A stretch of 64,000 nt of DNA from Rhodovulum sp. (GTDB taxonomy: Bacteria; Pseudomonadota; Alphaproteobacteria; Rhodobacterales; Rhodobacteraceae). A program made the position numbers and the translations under genes. A model generated the notes under the pieces. It did not search any database. It was not told the origin of the DNA and worked only from the letters and a program-made list of their open reading frames with translations. The stretch's first letter is position 1, and the number at the start of each line of letters is the position of its first letter. The stretch is from contig PALT01000033.1 in NCBI GenBank assembly GCA_002706605.1, positions 186,001 to 250,000 of the forward strand. The letters are read 5' to 3'. Shown piece after piece: positions 44,920 through 53,625 of the stretch.

Positions 44920-45138
44920 TTAGTGGATTTTGGCCGCTTCTTCGCGTGCCAGACCTTTGATCATGCTGCGGTGCAGGCCCAGATCGCTAAGCTCGCGGTC
45001 GTTCAGCGTGTTCAGTTCGGCCACGGTGCGTTTGTACACGGCGCGGCGGGCCAGAGCGACCTTGAGCGATGCGTAGGCCGCGTAGAACGGTGCGGCGATG
45101 TTGGCTTCGATGCGGCGGATGTCAGATGCAAATGCCAT
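44920..45138 (-). CDS. DUF1127 small protein
   Basis: The 72-residue protein ends in the DUF1127 motif: RTVAELNTLNDRELSDLGLH then RSMIKGLA, a basic helical segment. A helical N-terminus contains AAPFYAAYASLKVALARRAV. In Rhodobacter a DUF1127 protein (CcaF1) binds RNA and affects the maturation of the small RNAs encoded behind it. The same arrangement is seen here: hairpins with CCUCC loops follow the gene. It has a good ribosome site (GAAGGAAG) and a hairpin in its 5' UTR. Confidence 0.9.
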   Translation of the reverse strand: MAFASDIRRIEANIAAPFYAAYASLKVALARRAVYKRTVAELNTLNDRELSDLGLHRSMIKGLAREEAAKIH

Positions 45139-45162
45139 GGTAATCTTCCTTCGAGTTTGGGC

Positions 45163-45181
45163 GCGAGCGCCTTTCGCTCGC
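45163..45181 (-). promoter_or_regulatory. 5' UTR hairpin of the DUF1127 gene
   Basis: GCGAGCG pairs with CGCTCGC around a five-base loop, 25 bases before the start codon and just upstream of the ribosome site. It is part of the message leader and may stabilise it. Confidence 0.45.
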
Positions 45182-45198
45182 CGTCTGCTGTTACCGTT

Positions 45199-45226
45199 AA
45201 CTTAGGCAAATGCTGCGTTTGCACAA
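45199..45226 (-). promoter_or_regulatory. Candidate promoter of the DUF1127 gene
   Basis: On the minus strand TTGTGC and TAAGTT stand 16 bases apart, about 61 bases before the start codon. The match to the housekeeping consensus is moderate; a heat-shock or other sigma factor is possible. It is the best candidate in the AT-rich upstream region. Confidence 0.35.
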
Positions 45227-45284
45227 TCCACAGGTTGGAATTGCTGCCATGCAGAAAACGAATAGAAAACAACCGGAAATTCAT

Positions 45285-45300
45285 AACGGAAAATTCCGTT
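45285..45300. promoter_or_regulatory. Near-palindrome between DUF1127 and trhO
   Basis: AACGGAA and TTCCGTT form a perfect 7-bp inverted repeat around AA. It is upstream of the DUF1127 promoter region and downstream of the trhO terminator, so it could be an operator for the DUF1127 gene or a minor extra terminator. Confidence 0.35.
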
Positions 45301-45325
45301 AAGGCTTTGTAATTAAAAGAAATAC

Positions 45326-45356
45326 AAAAGACGCCATGTGGGGTTCACATGACGCC
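45326..45356 (-). terminator. Terminator after trhO
   Basis: On the minus strand GGCGTCATGTG pairs with CACATGGCGTC over 11 bp with two wobble pairs, followed by TTTTG. It lies about 50 bases after the trhO stop. Confidence 0.75.
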
Positions 45357-45406
45357 TATGCAATTTCTGCAAAATGTTGCGATTTTGGTATGCCAAATGG
45401 GCCGGA

Positions 45407-46324
45407 TCAGCCCCGTTTGTGAGTCGCGCCAATGTGGCGTTCACCGCGTTTTTTGGCCAATTCGATCTGGCGCTGGCGTTCGCGGAATCGTTCCTTGCGC
45501 GCATCGTCATACATATCGATGCACCGGTGACAGCTGACGCCCTCTTCGTATTCGGGGCGGTTGACGTCCTCGGCCATCAGGGGTTGGCGACAAGCGCGGC
45601 ACAGGACATGCGGACCCTCTTTCAACCCGTGGCCCACCGACACGCGCTCATCGAACACGAAACATTCGCCGTTCCACGTGCTGTCCTCGGCGGGAACCTC
45701 TTCGAGGTATTTCAGGATGCCACCTTTGAGGTGAAAGACGTCCTCGACCCCCTGACCCAGCAGGTAGTTCGTCGATTTCTCGCACCGGATGCCGCCGGTA
45801 CAGAACATCGCGACGCGTTTGTTGTGGAAGCGGTCCTTGTTTTCCTCCCACCACGCGGGAAATTCGCCAAAGCTCTTGGTCTTGGGGTCAATCGCGCCCT
45901 CGAACGTGCCGATCTCGACCTCATAGTCATTGCGGGTGTCGATGACGACCACATCTTCGGACCGGATCAGGTCGTTCCAATCCTCGGGCGCAACGTAATG
46001 GCCGACCTTGGCACGGGGATCGACGTCGGGCTGACCCATGGTGACGATCTCGCGTTTCAGGCGCACCTTCATCTTGCCAAAGGGACGCATCGAGGCGGTG
46101 CTTTCTTTCCATTCCAGATCGGCGCATCCGGGTAGGGCGCGGATATAGGCGAGGATCGTGTCGATACCCGCCCGCGATCCGGCGATGGTGCCGTTGATCC
46201 CCTCGTGGGCCAACAACAGTGATCCGACAATGCCTGCGTCATGGGCAGTTTTCAGCAGACCCTCGCGCAATGCGGCGGGATCGTCAAAACGGGTGAAATG
46301 ATAGAGTGCAGCGACGGTAAACAT
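45407..46324 (-). CDS. trhO: tRNA uridine(34) hydroxylase (rhodanese family)
   Basis: It is a YceA/TrhO-type protein that hydroxylates U34 of tRNA, the first step toward 5-methoxyuridine derivatives. The 305 residues have an N-terminal ferredoxin-like part (LLLAHEGINGTIAG) and a rhodanese domain (about 125-225). The active cysteine is in VAMFCTGGIRCEKSTNYLL, near residue 176. The C-terminus holds a zinc-type cysteine set (VLCRACRQPL and GVSCHRCID). It is divergent from pncA. Confidence 0.92.
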   Translation of the reverse strand: MFTVAALYHFTRFDDPAALREGLLKTAHDAGIVGSLLLAHEGINGTIAGSRAGIDTILAYIRALPGCADLEWKESTASMRPFGKMKVRLKREIVTMGQPDVDPRAKVGHYVAPEDWNDLIRSEDVVVIDTRNDYEVEIGTFEGAIDPKTKSFGEFPAWWEENKDRFHNKRVAMFCTGGIRCEKSTNYLLGQGVEDVFHLKGGILKYLEEVPAEDSTWNGECFVFDERVSVGHGLKEGPHVLCRACRQPLMAEDVNRPEYEEGVSCHRCIDMYDDARKERFRERQRQIELAKKRGERHIGATHKRG

Positions 46325-46417
46325 ATGTTCTCATAGTCCCGAGATGTGATGGCCCGCAAGGGGGATTGATCGCCCACGACCGGCCCGCCGCATATGTCGC
46401 ACAGGAAGGAGCCCCCG

Positions 46418-47026
46418 ATGACCGCCCAGAACGACGCTTTGATCGTGATCGATGTCCAGAACGATTTCTGTCCCGGTGGGGCGCTGGCCGTGAACGGGGG
46501 CGATCAGGTGGTGCCGATCATCAACGCGATGTTGGGCGATTTTGCGGTCAAGGTCTTCACACAGGACTGGCATCCGGCGGGGCATTCGTCCTTCGCGTCA
46601 GGTCACGCTGGCCACGATCCGTTCAGCGTGATCGACATGCCCTATGGCGCACAGGTCCTATGGCCCGATCATTGTGTGCAGGGTTCGACAGGCGCAGAGT
46701 TCCACCCCGACCTGAACACCACCGCCGCCGATCTGATCATCCGCAAAGGGTTCCGCCCCCAGATCGACAGCTATTCCGCGTTTTTCGAGAACGACCACAC
46801 CACGCCCACGGGTCTGTCCGGTTATCTGGCCGAGCGGGACGTGCAATCGGTGACGCTGGTCGGGTTGGCGACGGATTTCTGTGTTCAGTACTCGGCGTTG
46901 GATGCGGCGCGACTGGGCTTCAAGGTGCGGGTGATCGAACGGGCGTGCCGCGCGATTGATCTGGACGGATCTCTTGAAGATGCGCGCGAGGCTATGCTGG
47001 ATGCAGGCGTTGTATTAGAGGCCTGA
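46418..47026 (+). CDS. pncA: Nicotinamidase
   Basis: It deamidates nicotinamide to nicotinate in NAD salvage. The 202-residue isochorismatase-fold protein has the catalytic aspartate in LIVIDVQNDFCPGGAL. The metal site is in TQDWHPAGHSSFA, the catalytic lysine in IIRKGFRPQ, and the cysteine nucleophile in GLATDFCVQYSALDA (about residue 149). The start at 46418 has AGGAAGGAG upstream; an ATG at 46394 lies before that ribosome site. pncB follows 78 bases later. Confidence 0.96.
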   Translation: MTAQNDALIVIDVQNDFCPGGALAVNGGDQVVPIINAMLGDFAVKVFTQDWHPAGHSSFASGHAGHDPFSVIDMPYGAQVLWPDHCVQGSTGAEFHPDLNTTAADLIIRKGFRPQIDSYSAFFENDHTTPTGLSGYLAERDVQSVTLVGLATDFCVQYSALDAARLGFKVRVIERACRAIDLDGSLEDAREAMLDAGVVLEA

Positions 47027-47104
47027 ACGCGGTTTCCCCTTGCGCGCGGGGGCACCCCTTTGATCTAACCGACCCGACGACGCCCCAACGGCCCCGGAGG
47101 ACCC

Positions 47105-48397
47105 ATGGTCGACATCGCGACCCGTGTGCATAACCACAAATGGAAGATCGACCCGATCGTCCGGTCCCTGATCGACACGGATTTCTACAAGCTGTTGATG
47201 TGCCAATCGGTGTTTCACAACCGGCCCGATGTGCAGGTGACGTTCAGCCTGTTGAACCGGACCAAATCCATCCGTCTGGCCGACTTGATTGATGAGGGCG
47301 AGCTGCGCGAACAGTTGGATCATGTGCGCTCCCTGCGCCTGTCGCGGGGCGAGAGCACATGGCTGCGCGGGAACATGTTCTATGGCAAACGGCAGATGTT
47401 CCGCCCCGATTTCATGGAGTGGTTCGAGAACCTGCAACTGCCACCCTATCACCTCGAAAAACGCGATGGTCAGTATGAACTGACGTTCGAGGGGTCTTGG
47501 CCCGAGGTGATGTTGTGGGAAATCCCCGCCCTGTCGATCCTGATGGAACTGCGCGGGCGTGCGGTCCTGCAGGACATGGACCGGTTCGAATTGCAGGTCC
47601 TCTATGCCCGCGGGATGACCAAGCTGTGGGAAAAGGTCGAAGGCCTGCGCGAAATCGACGGGCTGCGGATCGCGGATTTCGGCACGCGGCGGCGGCACAG
47701 CTTTCTGTGGCAGGACTGGTGCGTACAGGCGATGCTAGAGGGGCTGGGCGATAAATTCGTCGGCACCTCGAACTGTCTGATCGCCATGCGCCGCGAGGTT
47801 GAGGCGATCGGGACCAACGCCCACGAATTGCCGATGGTCTATGCCGCCCTTGCCGATACGGACGCGGAATTGGCCAATGCGCCCTATCAGGTGCTGGCGG
47901 ACTGGCACGCGGAACACGATGGCAACCTGCGCATCATCCTGCCCGACACCTATGGGACGCAAGGGTTCTTGGCCAACGCGCCGGATTGGTTGGCCGGTTG
48001 GACCGGTATTCGCATCGACAGTGGCGACCCGATTGAGGGCGGCGAGGCCGCGATCAAATGGTGGGCCAGCCGTGGTGAGGACCCCAAGCAAAAGCTGATC
48101 ATTTTTAGTGACGGTCTGGACGTCGACAAAATCGCGGAACTCAGCACCCATTTCGCAGGTCGCGCTAAGGTGTCGTTTGGGTGGGGGACGCTGCTGACCA
48201 ATGATTTCCGCGGGCTGACGCCGAACGACGCGCTTGCGCCGTTTTCATTGGTCTGTAAGGCGGTGTCGGCCAACGGGCGACCCACGGTCAAACTGTCCGA
48301 CAACCCGAACAAGGCCATGGGCCCCACCGACCAGATCGACCGCTATAAACGGGTGTTCGGGGTGCGCGGCCAAACGGCCTATGACGTGGTGGTCTAA
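47105..48397 (+). CDS. pncB: Nicotinate phosphoribosyltransferase
   Basis: It makes nicotinate mononucleotide from nicotinate and PRPP, the step after PncA. The 430-residue protein starts with [20 protein letters not shown] (substrate-binding tyrosine and phenylalanine). It has the phosphorylatable histidine in [14 protein letters not shown] and the phosphate-binding [33 protein letters not shown] and [12 protein letters not shown] lie in the C-terminal barrel. The start has GGAGG upstream. The stop overlaps that of convergent arfB by four bases. Confidence 0.96.
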   Translation: MVDIATRVHNHKWKIDPIVRSLIDTDFYKLLMCQSVFHNRPDVQVTFSLLNRTKSIRLADLIDEGELREQLDHVRSLRLSRGESTWLRGNMFYGKRQMFRPDFMEWFENLQLPPYHLEKRDGQYELTFEGSWPEVMLWEIPALSILMELRGRAVLQDMDRFELQVLYARGMTKLWEKVEGLREIDGLRIADFGTRRRHSFLWQDWCVQAMLEGLGDKFVGTSNCLIAMRREVEAIGTNAHELPMVYAALADTDAELANAPYQVLADWHAEHDGNLRIILPDTYGTQGFLANAPDWLAGWTGIRIDSGDPIEGGEAAIKWWASRGEDPKQKLIIFSDGLDVDKIAELSTHFAGRAKVSFGWGTLLTNDFRGLTPNDALAPFSLVCKAVSANGRPTVKLSDNPNKAMGPTDQIDRYKRVFGVRGQTAYDVVV

Positions 48398-48810
48398 TCG
48401 ATCCGACCGCGCAGGGCCTTGACCTCGGCGCGTTGTTTCTTGGCCTTGATGCGGCGCTCGACCGAGCCTTTGGTCGGTTTGGTTTTGATCCGGCGTTTGG
48501 GCGCGATCAGTGATTTTCGGATCAGGTCGGCAAGCCTTTCCCGCACAATCTCGCGGTTGCGGATTTGGGAGCGTGTTTCGTCGCAAAACAGGATCAGCGC
48601 GCCCTCTTTGGTCCACCGCCGTCCCGCCAGCCGTTGCAGGCGACGTTTGACGGGCTCGGTCAGGTTCGGCGATCTGGCCGCCTCAAACCGCAGCTCGACC
48701 GCCGTGGACACCTTGTTCACGTTCTGCCCACCGGGGCCGCTGCTGCGGATGAACTGTTCGGTCAGTTCCCAATCGGCGATTTCAATCTGATCGTTGATGC
48801 GCAGCGACAT
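48394..48810 (-). CDS. arfB: Alternative ribosome-rescue peptidyl-tRNA hydrolase
   Basis: It rescues stalled ribosomes by hydrolysing peptidyl-tRNA. The 138-residue protein has the release-factor GGQ motif in [20 protein letters not shown] (about residues 20-39). The long basic C-terminal tail ([20 protein letters not shown] and beyond) enters the empty mRNA channel. This is the YaeJ/ICT1 layout and size, not a full release factor. It is convergent with pncB. Confidence 0.95.
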   Translation of the reverse strand: MSLRINDQIEIADWELTEQFIRSSGPGGQNVNKVSTAVELRFEAARSPNLTEPVKRRLQRLAGRRWTKEGALILFCDETRSQIRNREIVRERLADLIRKSLIAPKRRIKTKPTKGSVERRIKAKKQRAEVKALRGRID

Positions 48811-48834
48811 GGTGCGGGTCCGTCATGCGAAAAG

Positions 48835-48860
48835 GGCTGCCAGATAGAGCAGCCCTTCGA
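48835..48860 (-). terminator. Terminator behind the small transcript region
   Basis: AAGGGCTGC pairs with GCAGCCCTT around an eight-base loop. On the minus strand the stem runs into TTTTCGC. It is too far from the transporter stop at 49055 (about 195 bases) to be a simple gene-end terminator, so it probably ends a transcript that covers 48860-49054. Confidence 0.7.
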
Positions 48861-48927
48861 GTTTCTTGGGAGATGGGGCCAGTTAGAGCGTAGCCCAATC
48901 AGAAGTGTTCGGTCTTCGGGTTTGCCT

Positions 48928-48984
48928 TCAGACCACGGCCCCCCTGACTGTTCGGACACCTCTCTCCAATATCACTCTAGACAC
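48928..48984 (-). CDS. 18-residue ORF with a strong ribosome site
   Basis: On the minus strand AGGAGG (complement of 48992-48997) stands seven bases before a GTG that opens MSRVILERGVRTVRGAVV and stops with TGA. Downstream are the repeated hexamer CCGAAC, the stretch 48870-48927 with small stems, and a terminator at 48835-48860. The peptide is basic. It may be a leader peptide, a small protein, or part of an sRNA; no structural gene follows on this strand before arfB. Confidence 0.4.
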   Translation of the reverse strand: MSRVILERGVRTVRGAVV

Positions 48985-49054
48985 TGGACCACCTCCTTTC
49001 TGCTGATTGCCGTTAAGTTCAGCGTGCCACAGATTTTGTGTTTGTCAAAACCTT

Positions 49055-49699
49055 TTACGCTACACGTGCCACTAAACGCCCAACAATTAGGCGAAACGGC
49101 ACAAGCGCAACCAATGCGATAGCAGTTTTGAGAACCCAGTCAGCAACAGCAAAGGTGACCCACAACGGTGCCTCGGGACCGGTGGTCAAAAACGGCATGG
49201 TGTTCCATGCCCAGTTGATCTCTGCATCGGCAGATTGGCCAAAGAATGTAACAAACTGAGCAAAGGCCAGCGTGAAAAAGATTGCGGTATCCACGGCGGA
49301 GCCAACGATCGAGGACACGAACGGGGCCTTCCACCAGCTGCCCGACCGCAGGCGGTCAAAGATCGCAACATCGACCAGTTGCGCAATCAGGAACGCGGTG
49401 GCCGATGCGATGGCGACGCGAAAGGCGACGGCCTGATAGGTGAACCCGTCCCCCTGCAGGGTGATCTGCGTGCCGATCAGCGAACAGATGATGCCCGTGA
49501 CAAAACCGGCAAAGATCACTTTGCGGGCGGCGGCGGTGCCATAGACGCGGTTCATCAGGTCGGTGACCAGAAACGCAAAGGGATAGGTGAACGCCCCCCA
49601 TGTCAGCAGCCCGTCAAACAACAGGAACTGAACCAACACGTTCGAGGCAACGACGATAACGGCCATGGCGATTACGCCAGGCAAAAGTGCGCGAGTCAT
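49055..49699 (-). CDS. Queuosine precursor transporter (YhhQ/VUT family)
   Basis: This inner-membrane protein of 214 residues has about six helices. The family motif is in GAFTYPFAFLVTDLMNRVYG at residues 36-55, and a second block, AFRVAIASATAFLIAQLVDV, follows. YhhQ proteins import queuine precursors such as 7-cyano-7-deazaguanine for tRNA queuosine. I saw no preQ1 riboswitch upstream; the 82-base gap holds only a TCGCCC/GGGCGA hairpin. Confidence 0.88.
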   Translation of the reverse strand: MTRALLPGVIAMAVIVVASNVLVQFLLFDGLLTWGAFTYPFAFLVTDLMNRVYGTAAARKVIFAGFVTGIICSLIGTQITLQGDGFTYQAVAFRVAIASATAFLIAQLVDVAIFDRLRSGSWWKAPFVSSIVGSAVDTAIFFTLAFAQFVTFFGQSADAEINWAWNTMPFLTTGPEAPLWVTFAVADWVLKTAIALVALVPFRLIVGRLVARVA

Positions 49700-49781
49700 A
49701 GATGTAATCCGTTTTTACAAGGTAGCGGCGACTTGGTCGCCCATCACGGGCGAACGGGGCCGTTTAACGCCGGTTCTGTCC

Positions 49782-50675
49782 CTAATCAAGGGATTCTTGC
49801 AGCGTGTATTCCACGATCTCGGTGCGCAGCAGCCGCAGGAAATTGTCGTCTGCCACCATCGTCAGGCGGATTTTCCCGTCTGGGGTTTTGGAAACGGCCA
49901 GCCCTTCGAGGTTGCCGTGGCGGCTTGTCGGGGATTGCATCACCGTGTCGATTTCGCGCAACGCACGGCCCGTCCATTCAAACCGGCGCACGCGGCTGCG
50001 AAACCCGAAGATGCCGGAAAAGCCGCGTTCCAGCACATAGAGATACCCGTCAGGCCCGAAATCCGCGCCTGTGATCAGATAGTCGCCCTTTCGTGGCAGG
50101 GTCCCCGCATTTTGCCACGCACCCCGCGCATATCGGTAGACGGGAAAGTCGCCCTGACGGGTGCGCGTGTCCTCGGTTATGGTGAACAGGCTGTTGTCCG
50201 GCGCGATCGCCAAGGCCTCAAGCCCCGCGTTCCCGTGGAGCGAGCGGAAGGATGGATCGCGGGGCATCCACGCGGCCTCGGACCCTGTGTCGCGATAGGT
50301 CCACATGCGGTGGTGCGCCTCAAACGTCACGTATATGCGCCCATCGCCGCGAATGGCCAACCCTTCGGAATCGGCGTCCTTGCCGGTCACTTGTTCCCCG
50401 TCGGGATTGCGCACAGGGGACAGGACCGTGTCCGCCACACCGGTGATCTGTCCGGCATCGTCACGGACGACGCGACCTGTCACAAACAGGCCGCGATCCC
50501 CCAAAGCGACAAAGCGGCCTTCCGCGGCATCCACCCAGTCAAAGCCGGACAGGCCCCCGAACCGGTCATCCGAAACGGACCAGTTGAACGCGGTCCAGTC
50601 GCGCTCGTTCAGGGCCAAAACCGGCGCGGTGATGAGAAAAAATGCCGCTACTGCGCGGCCAAGACCTTGGCGCAT
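49782..50675 (-). CDS. Exported esterase-like/phytase-like beta-propeller protein
   Basis: The 297-residue protein has a signal peptide (MRQGLGRAVAAFFLITAPVL, cut after ALA at about residue 22). The mature part has repeated GLSGFDWVD, DSEGLAIRGDGRIYV, LEALAIAPDNSLFTI and TGADFGPDGYLYVLERG. These Asp-Gly strands are typical of the phytase/esterase-like beta-propeller family (PF13449). The reaction is unknown. The start lies inside the end of mepA (28-base overlap) on the same strand, so it is translated in series with it. Confidence 0.8.
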   Translation of the reverse strand: MRQGLGRAVAAFFLITAPVLALNERDWTAFNWSVSDDRFGGLSGFDWVDAAEGRFVALGDRGLFVTGRVVRDDAGQITGVADTVLSPVRNPDGEQVTGKDADSEGLAIRGDGRIYVTFEAHHRMWTYRDTGSEAAWMPRDPSFRSLHGNAGLEALAIAPDNSLFTITEDTRTRQGDFPVYRYARGAWQNAGTLPRKGDYLITGADFGPDGYLYVLERGFSGIFGFRSRVRRFEWTGRALREIDTVMQSPTSRHGNLEGLAVSKTPDGKIRLTMVADDNFLRLLRTEIVEYTLQESLD

Positions 50676-51550
50676 TGTTTGGGCAGATCGTCCATCGTGT
50701 AATCCCGCGCGCCGCGTTTTTTCGGGGCAGGCTTGGCCGGTTTCGCTGGTGCGGCGACCTTGGGCGGGTTCAGATAATCGGTCACCCACCAGTTCAGAGT
50801 CTCATCACAGCCATCCCCGTTTTTCGACAGTTCGGCCACGGTCGGCTTTTGCGTTTGGCACAGACGCGATCCGTCGGGGCATTTCAGGCGCACATGGAAA
50901 TGGTAGTGGTGCCCGTAGAGAGGGCGCACCTTTTGCAGCCACTTTTTGTCCTTGCGGGTCGCGGTCTTGCACATCTCGATCTTGACCGGCGGGGTCACGA
51001 AAATCCGGTCCACGGCGGGGTCAAGCGCGGCCGCCTTGATGATTTCGATATGCGCGGCGGTAAAGTTGCCGTTGACCGCGGTCTGGTCCTTGCTGCGCAC
51101 CGAGATTGAGCTGAGGTTTTCGCGGTCCTTACGGCTGAGGTTCAGGCGTTTGGGCGGCAGCATCCAGATATCCGCGTCCAACCCTATTTGGTGCGATTGG
51201 TGCCCTGATACCATCGGGCCGCCGCGCGGTTGGCTGATGTCACCGATATAGAGACCCTTCCACCCCGGTTGGGTGGCGGCCTGAGCACTGAGTCGTTCGA
51301 GAAACGAAATCATTTCCGGATGGCCCCAGTTGCGGTTGCGGCTGAGGCGCATGGCCTGCCATGTGGGACCGGTTTCCGGCAACTGAACCAGACCCGCGCC
51401 GCATCCCTTGGCGTAGGTGCCGATGGCGTGGGGGGGCTGGTTTGATCCGTCTGCTTTCGCCCCAAAGAGCGTGTTCGCCTTGGTTTCGGCCACAACGGGC
51501 GTCGCCAAGGCACAGATCGTCAGACAAAGGGTGATGAGGGCGCGGACCAT
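50648..51550 (-). CDS. mepA: Penicillin-insensitive murein DD-endopeptidase
   Basis: This periplasmic LAS-family zinc peptidase cuts D-Ala-meso-DAP cross-links. The 300-residue protein has a signal peptide (MVRALITLCLTICALATPVVA, residues 1-21). The first metal ligands are in VSGHQSHQIGLDADIWMLPP (His and Asp), and the second in LYGHHYHFHVRLKCP. Cysteines in CGAGLV, EMCKT, LKCPDG, RLCQT and DGCDE suggest disulfides. A Pro/Ala/Lys-rich linker precedes the last 25 residues. Its start overlaps the end of the MFS gene by 31 bases. Confidence 0.94.
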   Translation of the reverse strand: MVRALITLCLTICALATPVVAETKANTLFGAKADGSNQPPHAIGTYAKGCGAGLVQLPETGPTWQAMRLSRNRNWGHPEMISFLERLSAQAATQPGWKGLYIGDISQPRGGPMVSGHQSHQIGLDADIWMLPPKRLNLSRKDRENLSSISVRSKDQTAVNGNFTAAHIEIIKAAALDPAVDRIFVTPPVKIEMCKTATRKDKKWLQKVRPLYGHHYHFHVRLKCPDGSRLCQTQKPTVAELSKNGDGCDETLNWWVTDYLNPPKVAAPAKPAKPAPKKRGARDYTMDDLPKQCAKVLAAQ

Positions 51551-52893
51551 TGCTCGAACTTCTCGCCGTTGGGTTTTACCCAGAGTAGCAAAAACAATCC
51601 GATAAGAAAGAGGGCGATCAAAGGTGTGATGCCCAATTGCTGGTTGCCGCTTAAATCTGTGACAAATCCGATGGTCAGCGGCGCAACAAACGACGTCGCC
51701 TTGCCAGCCAGCGCAAACAGGCCGAATGCCTCGGTCGTGCGGCGCGGGTCTGCCTGACGCACCATCATCGTGCGGCTGGCCGATTGCAACGCTCCGCCCG
51801 CCGCACCGATCATCGCGCCAAGGATATAGAACACGATGTCGGGCAGGTGCGAAGTCGGCTCAACCGCGACGCCAAACACCATGTCGCGCGATACGAACAC
51901 AATCGCAATCGCCACACAGGTCAGGGTCAGAACGTTGGCCACGATCACCGGTTTGGGGCCGAATTTCTGATCCGCGATCCCGCCGATTTTGGCGAATATC
52001 GCACCGGAAATCGCGGCCAGAATGCCAAACACACCGACGTCAATCACGGTCCATTCCAAAACCCCCGACGCGTAGATCCCGCCAAAGATATACATCCCGT
52101 TCAGCGCGTCACGATAGAACATGGACGAGCCAAGATAGGCAAACAGGCTGCGGTTTTGGGGCAAATGGCGCAGGGTTTGGGCCAATTCCGGCAGGGCACC
52201 GCGCACGGCCACGCGGATCGGTTGGCGGTTTTCGGCGGGGCTTTCTTTGACCCACAAAAAGAACGGGATCATGAAGACCGCAAACCAGATGGCGGTAAAC
52301 GGCCCCACGGCACGGGTGCCTTCGCGCATCTCGGGGTCCAGACCGAGGATCGGGCTGAGACCGACAAAGGTTTTGCCCGTCGTGGCACTCTCGGCAAAGA
52401 ACACTAGCATGATTGCAAGGGCCAGAACCCCGCCCACATATCCAAACGCCCAACCCGAACCAGAGATATTCCCCAGTTTGTCCTGATCGCCCAGCGAGGG
52501 CATCATCGCATTGGTGAAAATCGTCGCGAATTCCATCCCGATCAGGCCAAGCCCAAAGAAGCACAGGATCAAGGGCAGGTTGAAATCGTCCGGCGTCGCC
52601 AGCCACAGCCCCCATGCGCCGATCACATACAGAACCGAGAATGCCCAGATAAACCGGATGCGCCCGCCCGCACGATCCGCAATCGCGCCCAGAACAGGGG
52701 CCAGCAGGGCAATGATCAGACCGGCGATGCCAACGCCATATCCCCACGCGGCCTGTGCGGCGCTTCCGTCGCCCAGTGCCTCGGTGACATAGGGCGCGAA
52801 AATAAACGTGATCAAGAGCGTGTGGTAAGGTTGGCTGGCGAAGTCATAAAAATACCAGCCCCACACTCGCCGTTTCGGCGAAACTTCGGACAT
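51520..52893 (-). CDS. MFS transporter, UMF1 family
   Basis: The 457-residue inner-membrane protein has about twelve helices. It starts WGWYFYDFASQPYHTLLITF, the hallmark of the UMF1 (Atg22-like) branch of the major facilitator superfamily. GAIADRAGGRIRFIWAFSVL follows helix two or three as the MFS loop. The substrate is unknown; fungal relatives export amino acids from vacuoles. It is first in the overlapping trio with mepA and the phytase-like gene, so it might recycle wall products, but that is only context. Confidence 0.88.
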   Translation of the reverse strand: MSEVSPKRRVWGWYFYDFASQPYHTLLITFIFAPYVTEALGDGSAAQAAWGYGVGIAGLIIALLAPVLGAIADRAGGRIRFIWAFSVLYVIGAWGLWLATPDDFNLPLILCFFGLGLIGMEFATIFTNAMMPSLGDQDKLGNISGSGWAFGYVGGVLALAIMLVFFAESATTGKTFVGLSPILGLDPEMREGTRAVGPFTAIWFAVFMIPFFLWVKESPAENRQPIRVAVRGALPELAQTLRHLPQNRSLFAYLGSSMFYRDALNGMYIFGGIYASGVLEWTVIDVGVFGILAAISGAIFAKIGGIADQKFGPKPVIVANVLTLTCVAIAIVFVSRDMVFGVAVEPTSHLPDIVFYILGAMIGAAGGALQSASRTMMVRQADPRRTTEAFGLFALAGKATSFVAPLTIGFVTDLSGNQQLGITPLIALFLIGLFLLLWVKPNGEKFEQWSAPSSPFV

Positions 52894-52955
52894 CGCTCAT
52901 CCCCTCATAGCGCTGCGGGCAAATAAGATCGGGAAAACGATCTGAACGCAAGAGT

Positions 52956-53495
52956 TTAGATATCTTCAACTTTAGGCGGCCAAGGGCGTTCGGCGTCCGC
53001 GGAAATCCAACCTTTGACCCAATCGGGCAACTCGGGCGAGGGGCCGTCGTGGTTCAAAACCTTGGCGACATGGGCCGGATCGACGATCCCGTCGCGTGAG
53101 GTGATGGCGGTGCGCAACAGGGCCTGCGAGGTGCAGATGTCCCCGTTCCACATGCTTTGATCTATATACAAAAATCGGTGATCCCAGCCGATACAACGGC
53201 TGTGCATCCGCACACGGTCAAACATCCGCACACGGCGGCGATAGCGCACCGAACTGCCCGCGACGGTCATGCCCCATTTGTTGTCGGTCAACGCCTTGCG
53301 CAGGCCGGTGCGGTTGGCCAAAGGCACACGCCCTAGGTCATATAGGGTCAGGGTCCGCCCGTTGTTCAGTTCCGCCCACGGATCAATGTCCCAAGGCCAG
53401 CACAGGTGATAGGACACATGCGTCCCCGTCAGGGGCAGGGGCGGGGCGTTTCGGCTGGTCAGATCGCCCTTGATCAGGCGCAACAACGGGTACAT
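52956..53495 (-). CDS. Hotdog-fold thioesterase-like protein
   Basis: The 179-residue cytosolic protein looks like the 4HBT-type acyl-CoA thioesterases: HVSYHLCWPWDIDPWAELNN holds the Asp and Asn near the active site, then GRTLTLYDLGRVPLANR. GMTVAGSSVRYRRRVRMFDR resembles the central beta-strand and hinge. RFLYIDQSMWNGDICTSQAL follows. It belongs to the subgroup related to mammalian THEM6. The substrate is unknown. The start at 53495 has AAAGGAG upstream; an ATG at 53516 is possible but has no such site. Confidence 0.78.
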   Translation of the reverse strand: MYPLLRLIKGDLTSRNAPPLPLTGTHVSYHLCWPWDIDPWAELNNGRTLTLYDLGRVPLANRTGLRKALTDNKWGMTVAGSSVRYRRRVRMFDRVRMHSRCIGWDHRFLYIDQSMWNGDICTSQALLRTAITSRDGIVDPAHVAKVLNHDGPSPELPDWVKGWISADAERPWPPKVEDI

Positions 53496-53625
53496 TCGGC
53501 GTCTCCTTTGGGCCAAAGTGGCCGGTCGCGGGGTGGGGTCAAGGCACGACGTTGCGTTAGGTGCTTGCGTCGCGGGGGTCCTGCAACTAGGTCATAGAGA
53601 GCGCAATTAGGGGTGTGAAACGGAT

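Noticed and set aside
49700-49781. Possible preQ1 riboswitch before the queuosine precursor transporter
   Set aside because: Only 82 bases with one short TCGCCC/GGGCGA hairpin; no pattern of preQ1 classes could be recognised.
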